The notes beneath the pieces were generated by a model. That model saw only the letters and a program-made list of their open reading frames with translations. It had not been told where the DNA came from and did no database searches. From contig NC_081150.1 in the NCBI RefSeq assembly GCF_958295425.1, positions 6,819,001-6,883,000 of the forward strand: 64,000 bases of DNA, written 5' to 3'. Made by a program: the position numbers and the translations under genes. Below are positions 1 to 11,449 of the stretch, in pieces. The stretch is from Solea solea (lineage: Eukaryota; Chordata; Actinopteri; Pleuronectiformes; Soleidae). How positions within the stretch are numbered: position 1 is the stretch's first letter; every line of letters begins with the position of its first letter.

Positions 1-1682
1 CTAAAGTAAGCATTTTAGGGCACTTAGGAAGTCATTTATATTCTAAAAGGATGCTCTTTGCACTAAACAATAAACTTCCCTGCAATGTTTTCCTGGATAA
101 CTCGGCTTTATCATTTTGTGAATCATTAGCAGACAGGTTCATTTTTCATGGTTGGTCGTGGAGAGGCAGTTTAGCCAATTTGTGGGGAAATTTGCGTAAA
201 ATGTGGTTTTCTGGGTTGGAGTTTTTCCTCAGCTTTCAGCTCATTAAAACACAGAAGTGTTACTCCTTAAACGGTTGTGTTGTGTGTGCGTGTTCAGGGG
301 GAGACAGAATTGTCTGTGAGGTAATGGCTTCTGTTCATGCAAACTGTTAATGAAAGAAAAAAAAACACTGCCACAAGTCACAGAGTGCTTATAAAAAATA
401 CTGTGTCCCCATTTCCTTCTAGTGATTCCCCCTCAGGAAATGTCACGCCTCAACAGCAGCACTGCACCAACAAACAGCCCATAAAGTCTAATATTTCCTT
501 ATTTAGAGTATGACAGCTGTGGTTATGCAACCACTATACTACACCGTTCCCATAATATAACTAAGGATCTTTGTTCAAAATGTGCAGGATGATGCCGATG
601 CAAACGCTGGGTTTAAAAAAAGCAAAGAACATTTAGTCAACATACTGTAAGTCACAGCACATGAAGCATCTGCTCTTGTGGAAACAAGCAATTGTCGTTG
701 AGTGTCGCACCCAAGGGAGTGACAAGTAAAAGTTAGACAAAGAAAGTGTGGCTGCAACATTAACCTCTTTATTATTTCATTGTCGTGTGCAATAAAGGTT
801 TTGTGACTGCGCTCGTTTATGGACTAAGTCGGGACATTACAGTGCTGTATCAAAGATAAAAACAAGCTTCGTCTTCCTTCACACTGACCAGGGGAGACAT
901 TTCACATCAAACATGCATGTGTCTGCTGCCCCATCTCCCATCTCAGCTGAGTAAAATCAAAATAAAGGTAGAATGGTTTAGCGCTTGTGCTCCACAAAGC
1001 GAACAAGTGTCAGGTCTAAAACATTTAAAAGATAGTGAGAAAAAAAACCCCACACATCTTTGTTTGCACAAACTGATATTGATCTTTGCACCATGTGTGA
1101 GCGACACTGAAAAGAGCCAGGCTCTGTGCTATTGATTTAAAACGTCCTCTGTAGATTTTCATTGTAAAAAAAAAGCAATGCGTTCCTTTTAGCGAGTCTT
1201 TCAGAGGATTTTTAATACACATGCTCATACGGAATTTATTGCTTTCATACTTTTTCAAATATTCTCTCCCTTAGTATCCAAGAGAGAGGAGCAGTTGGAG
1301 AGAAGCTGCTGGTGTTGTGAGCTCTGAGGCAACTCTTATCTCCGTCTGGACAAAGGCCTGGGTGAATAATTTAGGTGCAAGCGGAGTCTTATTTTTTATT
1401 CAGAAATTAATTTACACCACAGACACTATATGCATGTTTCCTCGCTCACAAAATTAGATGTGATGATCCAGTTTTATTGGTCAAACACAACAAATAAAAT
1501 CATATGCTGGTACAATATTGTGCTTTTTGCTGTTTAATCCACTGCAGAGGGTCAGAGTAAACATGTCATTGTCACAAAGTCGCATTTGTTGCATTGAGAT
1601 AAATTACACTGGATTACTTCTGTGCAGTTCTTTATCTGTGGCTATGAATAACATATGTAGATGTAAATAAAAGCTTCAGTAT
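1..1682. other. Non-coding flank, nothing recognised
   Basis: AT-rich DNA with only short chance open frames. No splice-supported exon, RNA gene or repeat I can name. Confidence 0.6.
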
Positions 1683-1918
1683 TTAAAGGTTCAGTGTGTG
1701 ACATATAGGTATGTTTGTAACGTTATGTTTGTTTACGTGTGCTTTAGGCAAGGGCCTTGTCTAAAGGAGGCCATCTTGTGTAACCATGTTTCAAGGTCAC
1801 CGTAGTTCCCTGATGCATTTACACAGGTAAAGGTTGCGTGAGTGAAGGAGTCCTCCGATGGTTCCAATCTGCAGTCTGACCATTAGATGTCACAAATTCT
1901 TACACAGTGGACCTTTAA
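1683..1918 (+). mobile_element. MITE-like element, family A copy 1
   Basis: Terminal inverted repeats are TTAAAGGTTCAGTGTGTGAC on the left and the complement of TTAAAGGTCCACTGTGTAAG on the right. Internal sequence CACCGTAGTTCCCTGATG and CATTAGATGTCACAAATTC matches the copy in trmt6 intron 2. It has no coding capacity. The superfamily is not assigned. Confidence 0.75.
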
Positions 1919-2368
1919 GAAAAGCGTGACATGTTGTGACACAGACACAACCTTTAAACCTTTGAGCCTGGAGGGGAATGTAGTCAGCATAATCACATCT
2001 TGACCTGCTGCTGTCTAAATCTTCACTTTATACAACTTGATGCTATTGCCAGTGAAGAATACTTAGAGTTAGTGTCAGTTTAACCAAAGTGCTGAAGGTC
2101 ACGGCAGGAAAGATGCTCCAAGGCAGCACAAGTCATCTTCAATAACATGTTGTTATTATACAATAGGAAGTAGAGATAAATAAAAATAAAAATAGAAATA
2201 AAAAGCATTACCATTGTGTGTGTTTTCTTTGTGTACTTTTTCTCTGTACTTCTCTAAAAGAAATTATTCAAAATACATTAGCAGCTTTTATTTACATGTT
2301 TTACAATCTCATCAGCCTATAGCTGTAAACGTTTACTTGCAGGTGATTGGTAAAATAGTTTAAAGTAG

Positions 2369-2968
2369 TTAAAGGTGACATAGACCGGAAGCTCCAATTA
2401 ACGCTGCGTTTGTGTGTGTATCTGCGTCATTACCTCGTTTATGAAACCCTAAAGTTTCAGAACAAACAGTTCAGCCACTGCTGAGAAAATAGTGTTGTAT
2501 TGTTTTCCTGGGCTCTGCGAAGCGGATCGACACTTCCTTAATTTGATGTCGTCATCAGAAATCCTCACCACCATAGCGCCTCCCGGTGCGGGCACTAGTC
2601 CGGGCACATCCGGTTGCGTACATTCAACCGCAGAAGAAGAAGAACTACTCTCGTTGTAGCTGCTGAGATGCAGAGCATCCACCGTGCCAGAGGGGGAGCT
2701 GTGTATCTGAGAGCTGGCCTATCTATTACGTCACTTCCAGGTACCTGGCCAATCACAGGACAGTTTTAAAGCTCTCGTTGGCTGGCCAATCACAGCAACT
2801 GTTTGGTCTGAAACAGCGCGGCTGACGAGAGCGTCAGTGAGGAGATATTTTGATCGGCTCGTTTGCAGCGATTAGGAGGTTTTTAATCATGAAAACATGT
2901 TAATATATGTAAGTAGACCTCCATAACTAACATATATGTGTGATACAAGCATTCGATGTCACCTTTAA
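2369..2968 (+). mobile_element. MITE-like element, family C, about 600 bp
   Basis: A perfect 13-bp inverted terminal repeat, TTAAAGGTGACAT at 2369 and its complement ending at 2968, encloses a GC-richer interior unlike the flanks. Two GGCCAATCACAG motifs lie inside (near 2747 and 2785), as does ACGTCACTTCC. A 77-codon open frame on the - strand (2449-2682) matches nothing I recognise. The structure supports a non-autonomous DNA transposon. Confidence 0.65.
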
Positions 2969-3202
2969 TCAGTTACTGAATTCCTCAATTTGCAGTACAA
3001 TCATTTCCCCAGGGGACAGAACAGGTCACGGTCACTAAAACAAGAACCTGTGTGTGCATTTCCAGAACACAGTGTCTTAGCCGTTTCTCTCCAGTAGCAA
3101 TTAGTGGTGAAACATTAATGACACAAGAAACTGACGATTTCTTACAGTGCGTAAAATGTAACCACATTTATTGGTGAAATCAGCACGGCTTTTTCATTAG
3201 TG

Positions 3203-3534
3203 ATAGTACCTGGTACCTGGTCCTTTTTGTAGTACCTGCTCTGGTGTGGTTCGATACTGTGCTTGACATCGTCAGACTTTTCGGTCCGTGACTGTCGTCA
3301 CTGGAAGAGTCATGAGCGCGACGTCCAACACAAGGAACAAGCCGAAAAACTGTAGATCAGTTAATAAGACTTCACTAGTCATTAGTCACCAGCTTGTGTG
3401 TGTCGCGTATAAAACAAAGTCACAGCAGTTTCATGCAGCTGTGCTATGATGACTCCGCCCACATTGAGGAGGAACTATAGCAATGAAAAACCAAGTAAAC
3501 CGAATCGAGCCATGCCTTGCCAAGCCGGGACTAT
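3203..3534 (+). mobile_element. Probable MITE-like element, family D
   Basis: Starts ATAGTACCTGGTACCTGG and ends with the complement of ATAGTCCCGGCTTGGCAAGG, giving imperfect inverted ends about 330 bp apart. The interior is CpG-containing and unlike the AT-rich flanks. Boundaries are approximate and no second copy is present in the window. Confidence 0.45.
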
Positions 3535-3579
3535 GTAGATGTAACCTTAAAATATATTTATTTTGTCCTGATATGAATG

Positions 3580-3730
3580 TTAAAGGTTCATTCTGTGGTA
3601 ATTTAAAACAACAATTCATGAAATCGGGTGATTGAACACTTCCCAACAAAATTAAGCATAATTATTTTAGCTTAAATTTTTGTGCAAATGAAAATAATTT
3701 CACTCTATTTTTTACACAGTGGTCCTTTAA
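3580..3730 (+). mobile_element. Short MITE-like element with family A type ends
   Basis: Left TTAAAGGTTCATTCTGTGGTAA and right TTACACAGTGGTCCTTTAA pair as inverted ends resembling those of family A. The 150-bp interior is AT-rich and does not share the family A core, so this may be a deletion derivative or a related subfamily. Confidence 0.5.
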
Positions 3731-4009
3731 AAGGAATGTCTCAAATCTAATGAGACACTACTCTTCCTGTGCAGTAACATTTAAATGTGCTTTTTCATAC
3801 TGTCATACTGCTGAAGTGCACCTGAGACAGCTGCAGTGAGTCAGCGACAAAAAGGTGAACCGAAAAAAAAAAGTAAATGATGGATAGATTTGAATGTTCC
3901 TTTCAATATCTCTTATAATAAATAATCATTTTGTTAGAGATTGTCTGGGTACAAACAATGCGACATAAAAATGTGCAGTCAATATGCACAACAGATGACA
4001 CGGATCCTG

Positions 4010-4260
4010 CGAGTCAATTCGATTCGAGTTTTAGAATTCATCTTTCAGCTTGGCCTCACATGTTAATAAATTGTATTATGGCCCGGTGGACAACATGTAT
4101 CGATCTCTTCCTCCTCAATATTGGGCCTCTGAACAGCTGATTGAGTTTTGTAATAGGTCTCATTTGCATTAACACATTGGAATCAATAGCCATGATGAAA
4201 ACCCAGGAGAGGGGAGCATATGCAGCAGCGCTGGTCAATTAAATTTTCATTCACTGCAGA
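4010..4260. promoter_or_regulatory. Candidate non-coding regulatory block with POU octamer
   Basis: Contains a perfect octamer ATTTGCAT (4162-4169), CAGCTG and CATGTTAATAAATTG in complex sequence next to TTAATTAA-rich DNA (4400-4430). No coding frame. Confidence 0.22.
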
Positions 4261-5509
4261 GGTTTTGGTACAAAAGGTTTGTGTGAGCATCCTCAGATGT
4301 GTGGCAGTGGCACCTTCTCTTTTGTTCTGTTTACGGTGATGAAAAATGAAAGATGAGCAGCAGCAGCAGCAGCAATCGATGCAATCCATTATTATGAAGA
4401 TTTAATTAATTTTATTTAATTAATGTACCACCAAATTAGTCTCAATCATGTTTTATTGTAATTGAAACATTAGTGCATAGTATTACAGAGGCTCACTGCA
4501 AATGTTTAGCCACTGATACGTTGTAGGACAGAGACAGCGAGTTCTGTGTTTGTGTTTTTATCGTCTGGTTTAAGGTTCAGTCATAAAATGTATACCACAG
4601 TGGTCATAAAAGGTGATTCCTCAGGCACAAATGTACTGAGACACAATATGTGTCAGAAACTGAACAACACAGAGACAATTATATTGTTTTTTTTTTTTAA
4701 ATAAATATGAAGTGCTGCATGTTCTTCCTCCACCATTCGCCAGAATACAGCATGGTATAATGATTGTAAATTGTCAGTGTCTTTTTCATTTCACTGAGAG
4801 GCTCTGACCCACACCTCCAAACTCCTATCATTTAAGAACTTTAAGTTCCAGTAGGCTTTTTTTTTTATCACACTTTCTCTTATCTATACTGTGATCGTTG
4901 GTTATCATTAACCTCTTATTATATGAATATTTCATATTCATAATGAAATGAGTATATCTCTGCAACCACATGGCCTATCTTAATACTTTTGGTGTCATAG
5001 TAAAGGAAAAAACTGTGGGATTTGTTGAGATGTCAGTGTAAGTATAAGCGGTGAAGAGTAAATGAAGATAGAACACCAAAAAAATAAAAATTATTCAGCT
5101 TTGCCTGAAAAAAAACCCAAAATAAAGATGAATATCTCTCCAGAATAATGGTGAATAAGCTCTAAACTAACTCACATCAAAGTACAGCCTGTGAACATAA
5201 TCCCTGCAAAATTTGACTTTGATCAAGTGAATCAGAACAAAATTAGAGTGATTTTAGTGTAGAAATTACAGGCGAGGACTCATTTGTCACATTTGTAAAC
5301 ATCTGTTCAATTTGAATTCAAACCATGTATTTAACTTCTTTCTTCACTTTAATATATCTATTAATGTTCAATAAAACAATTTCTGGCATTGTTTCAAAGT
5401 TCCTGCAGACTTTAATATGTTTTAAAGTCAAAAAACAAACACCAGCTGACTTGTCTCTCTTCTCAGGCCTGTATCTCAGCGAGAGAACGGCCTACATGAA
5501 TGAACGACA

Positions 5510-5759
5510 TCTCATTGGCTTCCTTAAAGCCAATCGAAGGACACTGTCGTCTCCGAATTTTGATTGACTGCTTCGTTCGCCAATGAGAGGCAACCGAGCG
5601 CGCGGATGTGATGCAGCTGGCTGCTGCCTTAGCATAGGGTAATGCTTCTAAAAACGTGATGACGTCACAGAGAGATGCCAGGGAGCGCTTGATTTTAACA
5701 CAGGGAGTCAGTCTAACCGGGAAGTCCTTTTTTGTGGTGAAACTGAGAAAACATCAAAG
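5510..5759 (+). promoter_or_regulatory. Orphan promoter-like block with first-exon splice donor
   Basis: Three CCAAT boxes (inverted at 5514-5518, direct at 5530-5534 and 5580-5584), CpG-rich CGAGCGCGCGGATG, and a perfect CRE TGACGTCA at 5660-5667 lie in 160 bp. They are followed by a strong 5' splice site, CAAAG|GTAAGAG, with the exon edge at 5759. The first two CCAAT boxes form an 8-bp inverted repeat. This looks like a housekeeping promoter with a non-coding first exon on the + strand. I found no matching downstream coding exons before chgb, so the gene is unknown: a lncRNA, a distant gene, or a promoter for a leftward gene outside the window are all open. Confidence 0.45.
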
Positions 5760-6158
5760 GTAAGAGCGATTTTACAGTTGTTGTTCGGCGAACGACTCTC
5801 TGTTGTCTGTATTCGCTGGCGTGTATCTCTGTAATGCTTTGTCTTGTACTGCTTTGGCATACACCATTGGAACGGGCAGAGTCTTAGCTTTCATTAGCCA
5901 TAGGGTGTGTGTGGGATAAGATGGCGGCGCTTCTGCTCCAGAAATGCCGCAATATGAGCAATAACTTTTTGAAGCATCGGTATTTACGAAGTTTGACATG
6001 AAGTTATTCATTTAGGTGTTATTTGAGCTGTGTTTGTTACATTTTAAAGACTTTTCTTACAGCTTTGTAGAGCATTTCCTGAAAATTTTGATACCAAGTT
6101 TTTTTTTAATCACTTTTTTTGTGGTTCTTAACGAAAAATAAGTTGCGTAAACTCATCC

Positions 6159-6176
6159 GTACCCCAATTGGGGTAC
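6159..6176. other. 18-bp perfect palindrome
   Basis: GTACCCCAATTGGGGTAC is self-complementary over its full length and sits in otherwise AT-rich DNA about 400 bp downstream of the orphan promoter. Its function is unknown. Confidence 0.9.
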
Positions 6177-7289
6177 CGCCGGGGACAAGGACAATGGGCA
6201 TTGTTTGTGATTGTAATCGTATGACAAATGTATTCCACTTTGCTTACTTTCTCCATGCACAAATCAGAGTTTTAGCAACATTTGAACCTAAAAGTGATCT
6301 TCTGCTGCAACAAACAACAGCCACATTCTCAATTATATCTGTGATCTTAAGGAAACGATTTACTGCTATAATAGTTTTTATACATTTTATTTATATGACC
6401 TACAATCAACAGATCAACACTGTATTAATAGCTAAACACATTAAAAGATGTCTTCTGGCTGCATCTAAACATTTTGACTTCCTCTGTGACTCATACATGA
6501 GCTGCCAAAATGTCAGTCGTGCAATGATACTGTCATTTTATTGTGGATATGAAGCCAACACAGATGTAGAGGAAATAGAGTATGATCTATGAGAGTATTG
6601 ACTGCTTCGACTGGGCACTCACTTTTACTTACCTTTCTTACCTTTCTCACACTGTCACGTCTGAGGAGGTGCACTTTTGTAAAACACTGAAGACAGTCCC
6701 ACACACTGTCCTGTCACTTAGTGTCGCTTCTGTAGCTGGTTCATGACTCTAACAGAGAAATATAAACTTTTGGACTTGTCAAAGTGTTCATAAAAACTGC
6801 CCTGCTTTGCCCCATTCATCATTTATTCTCATTTATCCCTCATCACTTGTTCTCATTATCCTCTCTTCTGCAGCAACCTCATTAAGACCTCAACCTCTGC
6901 TCATTTTACTAAAATGGAACAATTTTGACCAAAAACACAGTGGAATAGAACTCACACACACACACAAACAGTCTGGTTTCCATAACTTCAGAGGACATTA
7001 CCTTGACTTACATTCATTTCCTGCAGACTTACTCTAACTACTACTACTAGTCCTAACCCTAAGCTCATCAACATGTCGTCACCTTAAAATGTAACAATTT
7101 ATGTTATGGGGGACTATATTTGTGTCCCCATAAGGAAGACAAGTCTCTATAATGTGAATGAGGTCCCCTCAACTTAAGTAATACCTGGAACACACACAGA
7201 CACACACATACAAGTCCACTTTGAGTTTAATATTTCCACGGGTCACTGCAGGTTCTCCTCAGGATATTTCATTGTGGAGTTGAATCCTA

Positions 7290-7500
7290 TTTTAATTCAA
7301 AACAGACAGACGTGATAAGAGCTCCTGGCCACAGAGGATTGTAATTGGGAAACATATTATAATGAGCCTTCACTTGTGAGTCTGGTAATTAGGATCATTC
7401 AAATCCTGTACTCGCACAATGAATGCGAGCTGAATCCTCTTCACCGGCCGTTTCAGTCTTGCATGGGCCTTTCGGGTCCCATTGAGTGCAGTATTGAGAA
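7290..7500. promoter_or_regulatory. Candidate non-coding regulatory block
   Basis: Complex DNA with GATTGTAATTGGGAAAC, GGTAATTAGGATCATTC, GATAAG and CTTCACCGGCCGTTTC. Homeodomain and GATA-type sites are clustered. No coding frame is convincing. Confidence 0.22.
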
Positions 7501-7957
7501 AAGCACCCCGTTGTGACAATGGTCATGGTAATAGCATTACAGTTTGTAATACAGAGTCTGCATGGGAACATTGTGTAAAAGATGCAAATATGAGCCGTCT
7601 GTTATTGTGTCTGATGAATGCACCAACCAGGCAGCTTTGTAATGACTCTTGCAATAAACTGTACATGTGACACAGGCAACAACATCATCTGTTTATCCGC
7701 TGCTTTAGTGAGAGTAAATCATATTCTGAGTTTTCCAAGAGCAATGATTTGGAAGAACTGGATAACAAGTCAGTACAGAGAATTACAGCCCCAAAGAACT
7801 CCAAGTCTGTGATTGGTTGATGTTTGCTTTGGGAATTTACTCCAAAGTGTAGTTGAAATGATAAAGACTGAATGTGTTCATAATCTTAATGCTCAACAGC
7901 ATCTGTGCCTCTGTGATTTGTGCGGATATATATGACATACTGTGTTTGACATTACGG

Positions 7958-8160
7958 TTCTTTAGTTAGCATGCTGACAAGGTTGTGGGTTAGATTCCCG
8001 GCTCTGCTAGTCTATGTGTCAAGACACTTAACCCCACTTTGCTCCTGAGTCAGAGAAAATGCGCTGTATGAATGGGGATTAATGGCAAAAACTGTATTCT
8101 AAAGCAGCTGTGAGTGGTCATCAAGACTAGAAGAGCTCTATATAAATACAAACCATTTAA
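7958..8160 (+). mobile_element. tRNA-derived SINE
   Basis: A B-box-like GGTTAGATTCC (7988-7998) follows a tRNA-like head. The body then carries TCAAGACACTTAACCCCACT and a tail ending in GAGCTCTATATAAATACA, the layout of common fish tRNA-SINEs with a LINE-like 3' end. It has diverged and is probably inactive. Confidence 0.65.
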
Positions 8161-8249
8161 CATTTGTTGCTCTTTGGTTTTCTACATAGGACTGTTTGGA
8201 TAGAAACTAAAATACTGGACAATTATTCATAATGTTTAATGTTTATTGT

Positions 8250-8752
8250 TTACAGCTGCAGTATGTCATTTAGTTGTTATTTTTTTCCTTTGTTTGGTGT
8301 TTGTGAACAACAATTATGTAACATTATTTATATGCTGTATCGTTCATCTGAAATCAGGCTGTGTCAAGAAATACCAGCAAACACTTTGGGGGAGCGTTTA
8401 GATGTAAACACTGGCAGAGCAGGGGCGGGTGGGAGTAAGAAGCATTTATCCTGTCAAACTGCTGAATGAGCAGCTTTTTTGAACAGCAGAATTCACTTTT
8501 TCAGACTTTTCAGTTTTCAGTCGAACCCTGACCTATTCTTGCTTTATTAGCACGATGTTGCTGTTGCCTCTGCCTGCCATGAAATCAACTATTACTTCCT
8601 GTGTGCAGCACAGGAAAGTTGATGGCTCTAAATTAAGATTAAAAAAACCCACAGTTGAGTGGAGCTGATGTGCTTAAAATTGTAAACTCGTCAATGGCTT
8701 GACTCGAACGGACATTTGCTTATATTAAAAATGTACACACTGTAGTTTTAAA
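8250..8752 (+). mobile_element. MITE-like element, family B copy 1
   Basis: Left end TTACAGCTGCAGTATGTCAT and right end ACACTGTAGTTTTAA pair as imperfect inverted termini. The interior (a GAAGCATTTATCC motif, AACTGCTGAATGA, GAATTCACTTTT) is shared with the copy at 27033-27443. Non-coding. Confidence 0.65.
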
Positions 8753-10730
8753 TGACTACATTAGTTTTAAGTTTTTAAAACAGTGAAGTCTGCTTCCCAA
8801 TTTGTGTTGGTGGTGTTGTTTGGATACGAATTTAGAAACATATTTCAATTCGGACAAGGATTGATGTTTGTTAATTAGTGAGAATTGCACTTAAGATGGT
8901 GTATGAATGGTGCTAACAGCTCCTGAAAAATTTCAAAATGTCTGGCAATAATTGTACAGAACACTGACTAGACACACACATAGAAAAAAAGTGTGAGTGC
9001 ATTTGACTTGCTCCCCCCTCTGTTGTTGAAATATCATCAAAGTCTCTCGGTAGTTTTGAGCCAAACATGAACCTCGCCCCCCAACTAAAGATCAAGGCCC
9101 AGCTGAAGCTTTTATGTAATGCACTGCATTGTTGTCATCACAAGCCACTCGCCTTTGTCCATGCATGTAAATTGCCTTGATGAAAGGGGTGGCGTTTTTT
9201 TTTTTATCGTGGACAGGGACTGATCTGTCGGCCGTGCTCTCAATCTGAACGCACTGAGCGTTTTTCCCTTTAAACCCCCTTCTGCTGCCTTTAAGCCCCT
9301 ATATCTTCATGGCTCACTAAAATATTAATCAGGCCCGGAGCAATAACAGTAACGGCCACAAAAACACACACGGTGACACATGTGAGTGCCACTACACACA
9401 GAGGAAGGAACTTGTATAATTTAGTGGTTCAGTGCCTTTGATATCCAGTGGCTGGATGGCTACAGTGGATTACTGAGCCTCAGTCACAGACACGACTTTG
9501 ACACTGCAGAGCACCGTGAATCTTCCCCCTCCTCCTCCTCCTCCTCCTGCTGCTGCTGTTGCTGTCTCCCACTGCACAAAGACCATGGGAAATAGAAAAG
9601 GTGCCCTACTATCATTCACACAACAGTCCATAAGCTCACTGACTGAATGATGACTGCTGGGATGTTCAATTCGCTCGCTGACATAATTGTTTTATGCTCT
9701 GAGAAGTAATTATTTCAGCTGCCACAATGGAGGCTGTCCCGCCTGCAGTAACAAAGATAGTCAGTAAAGCAGTCCTATTGGCACAAGGAGACACACACAT
9801 GAGAGAGCAGATATGGGAAAGCAGTACATTCTCGTTTTGCTTGCAGCTGTTGCAGTTTCTAAGCTCGTGGTTTCCAAGACATAATTACATTTTGAAAGTG
9901 CTTTGCCGTAAATTAAGGTTAGTGCTTGTTTTGAAAACATCCAATGAAAAAAAAAAAAAAAAGTTGCTTTACACACATCTCATTGTTGTATGGTTCATAC
10001 CGGTCACTGTTTGACCTGTTTCGTGTTTGTTTCTGAATGAAAGTGTTTATGCAGGACAAGAACAAACTGCTGTACAGAGAGACAAATATCATACAAAGTG
10101 CCAAAAGAGAAAAGGCCACTAGTTGTCAGTTTGAATGTCCTGAGCTACACTGAGCTGAGTCAACTGCGTTTTTTCTGTCAGCATTTTTTTTTTCTTTGCC
10201 TCTGCACATGTCAGCTCAACCCAGTCTGAGGCTTGTTATGAGCACAGCAGCCATCACTGAGTAAGACACTGTTCATACGCATAGCCTAGTTTTGTGGAAC
10301 TTGATGTGGGAATTAAAATAGAAATTTGAAGGTCTGTCCTTCCAAGGGTTTGCTTATGCTGCTCAGTAATTTCACTAAATGTAACCGGAGCACCAACAGC
10401 GAAAAGGTGGTCTTGTCCATGTCATTTACGCGATAACCCCAACATATATTGATCCAAGTCTCGGGTAACTAGTTTTCCTCTGTTGACGCTGAAGCTTATG
10501 GTTGTCCCTGAGGAAGTGGATGGGATGTGCTGAAAGTTGAATGAATTACTGAGAGAAGCAGACATTTGGGCTTAATTGTGACTCAGCATTGGTCCTTGAT
10601 TTTATTGTGTATGTCTACTTTTATTCAGTTTAATATATGCACATTAGCCCGCAGGTTTTAAAATGGGGCAGCATTGCAGAATTAAAGCAGTATTACATAA
10701 CTTCAGCAAAAGACTGTTGCACTAAACAGC

Positions 10731-10772
<42 letters not shown>

Positions 10773-11199
10773 TCTCAGTCCCTGAGTGAAGAGAAAATAA
10801 GTTTATTCCACATAATAAATCTTACATCATGAATTTCAATGGAGGAATAACTGAGCTGCATCAAATAATAAAAATAGCATGACTAACCTTCACAAAGGGT
10901 TATGGTGCCAGATAACACACATGGGTGCACGAGTCTTCTTATGTGTGTGTGTGTGTGTCTTGTGGTATTAAAAACACAAACATGCCACGGCAACTGATGT
11001 GTAATAATTAGTGACACAAGAGTTCAGAGGAAAACAAAACTCAAATTTTGACAAAAAAAAGGTCTTAATCACTGGACATTTATTTGTATTGTCCTGCAAA
11101 CCTGTTTGTGTGAAACTCTCACCTGAACGAGGCCTGACACTAAGGACATTAGTGAATCGCTTGTCACCTAATGTCGACATCAAAATTTCACTCAGGTCA
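8753..11199. other. Non-coding region upstream of chgb
   Basis: Holds a (CTC)n/(CTG)n run at about 9528-9561, a (GATA)n microsatellite at 10731-10772, a short GT run near 10945-10958 and A/T homopolymers. No gene is supported. The 9140-9380 stretch is somewhat more complex and could be regulatory. Confidence 0.55.
10731..10772. repeat. (GATA)n microsatellite
   Basis: About ten uninterrupted AGAT units. Confidence 0.95.
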
Positions 11200-11449
11200 C
11201 TCCTTTTCTGTGCAGGTCTAATGAGTCATGACATGAGAGGAGCCTGGAGCGTTCCTCCCACACAGCTCCAGCCCACTGCTCTCCTTATTTCAGGAGGCTC
11301 CTCTGCTCCAGTCTTCAGAGCAGCAAGCGCACACTCAGCGCAGCTCACTCTGCACTTCCTGCTGCTGCCACTGCCGCTGCCACTGCGGGGAGACCCGCCG
11401 CTCCTTCACATTTCTTGTGAATTGCTGGATTTACATTCATCTCTTTAAG
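11200..11449 (+). promoter_or_regulatory. chgb proximal promoter and 5' UTR (approximate)
   Basis: This stretch directly precedes the chgb start codon. It holds an AP-1/CRE-like TGAGTCA at 11222-11228 followed by TGACA, then a C- and G-richer leader (11270-11400) unlike the AT-rich DNA further upstream. No clear TATA box is visible, so the transcription start is not fixed. CRE-type control of granin promoters is known from mammals; its use here is inference. Confidence 0.4.

Noticed and set aside
2449..2682. 77-codon - strand frame inside MITE-like element C
   Set aside because: Low-complexity Ser run and no known transposase motif; not enough to call a gene.
6119..6592. 157-codon frame downstream of the orphan promoter
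   Set aside because: No recognisable domain, unusual composition, poor start context and no splice evidence; probably chance.
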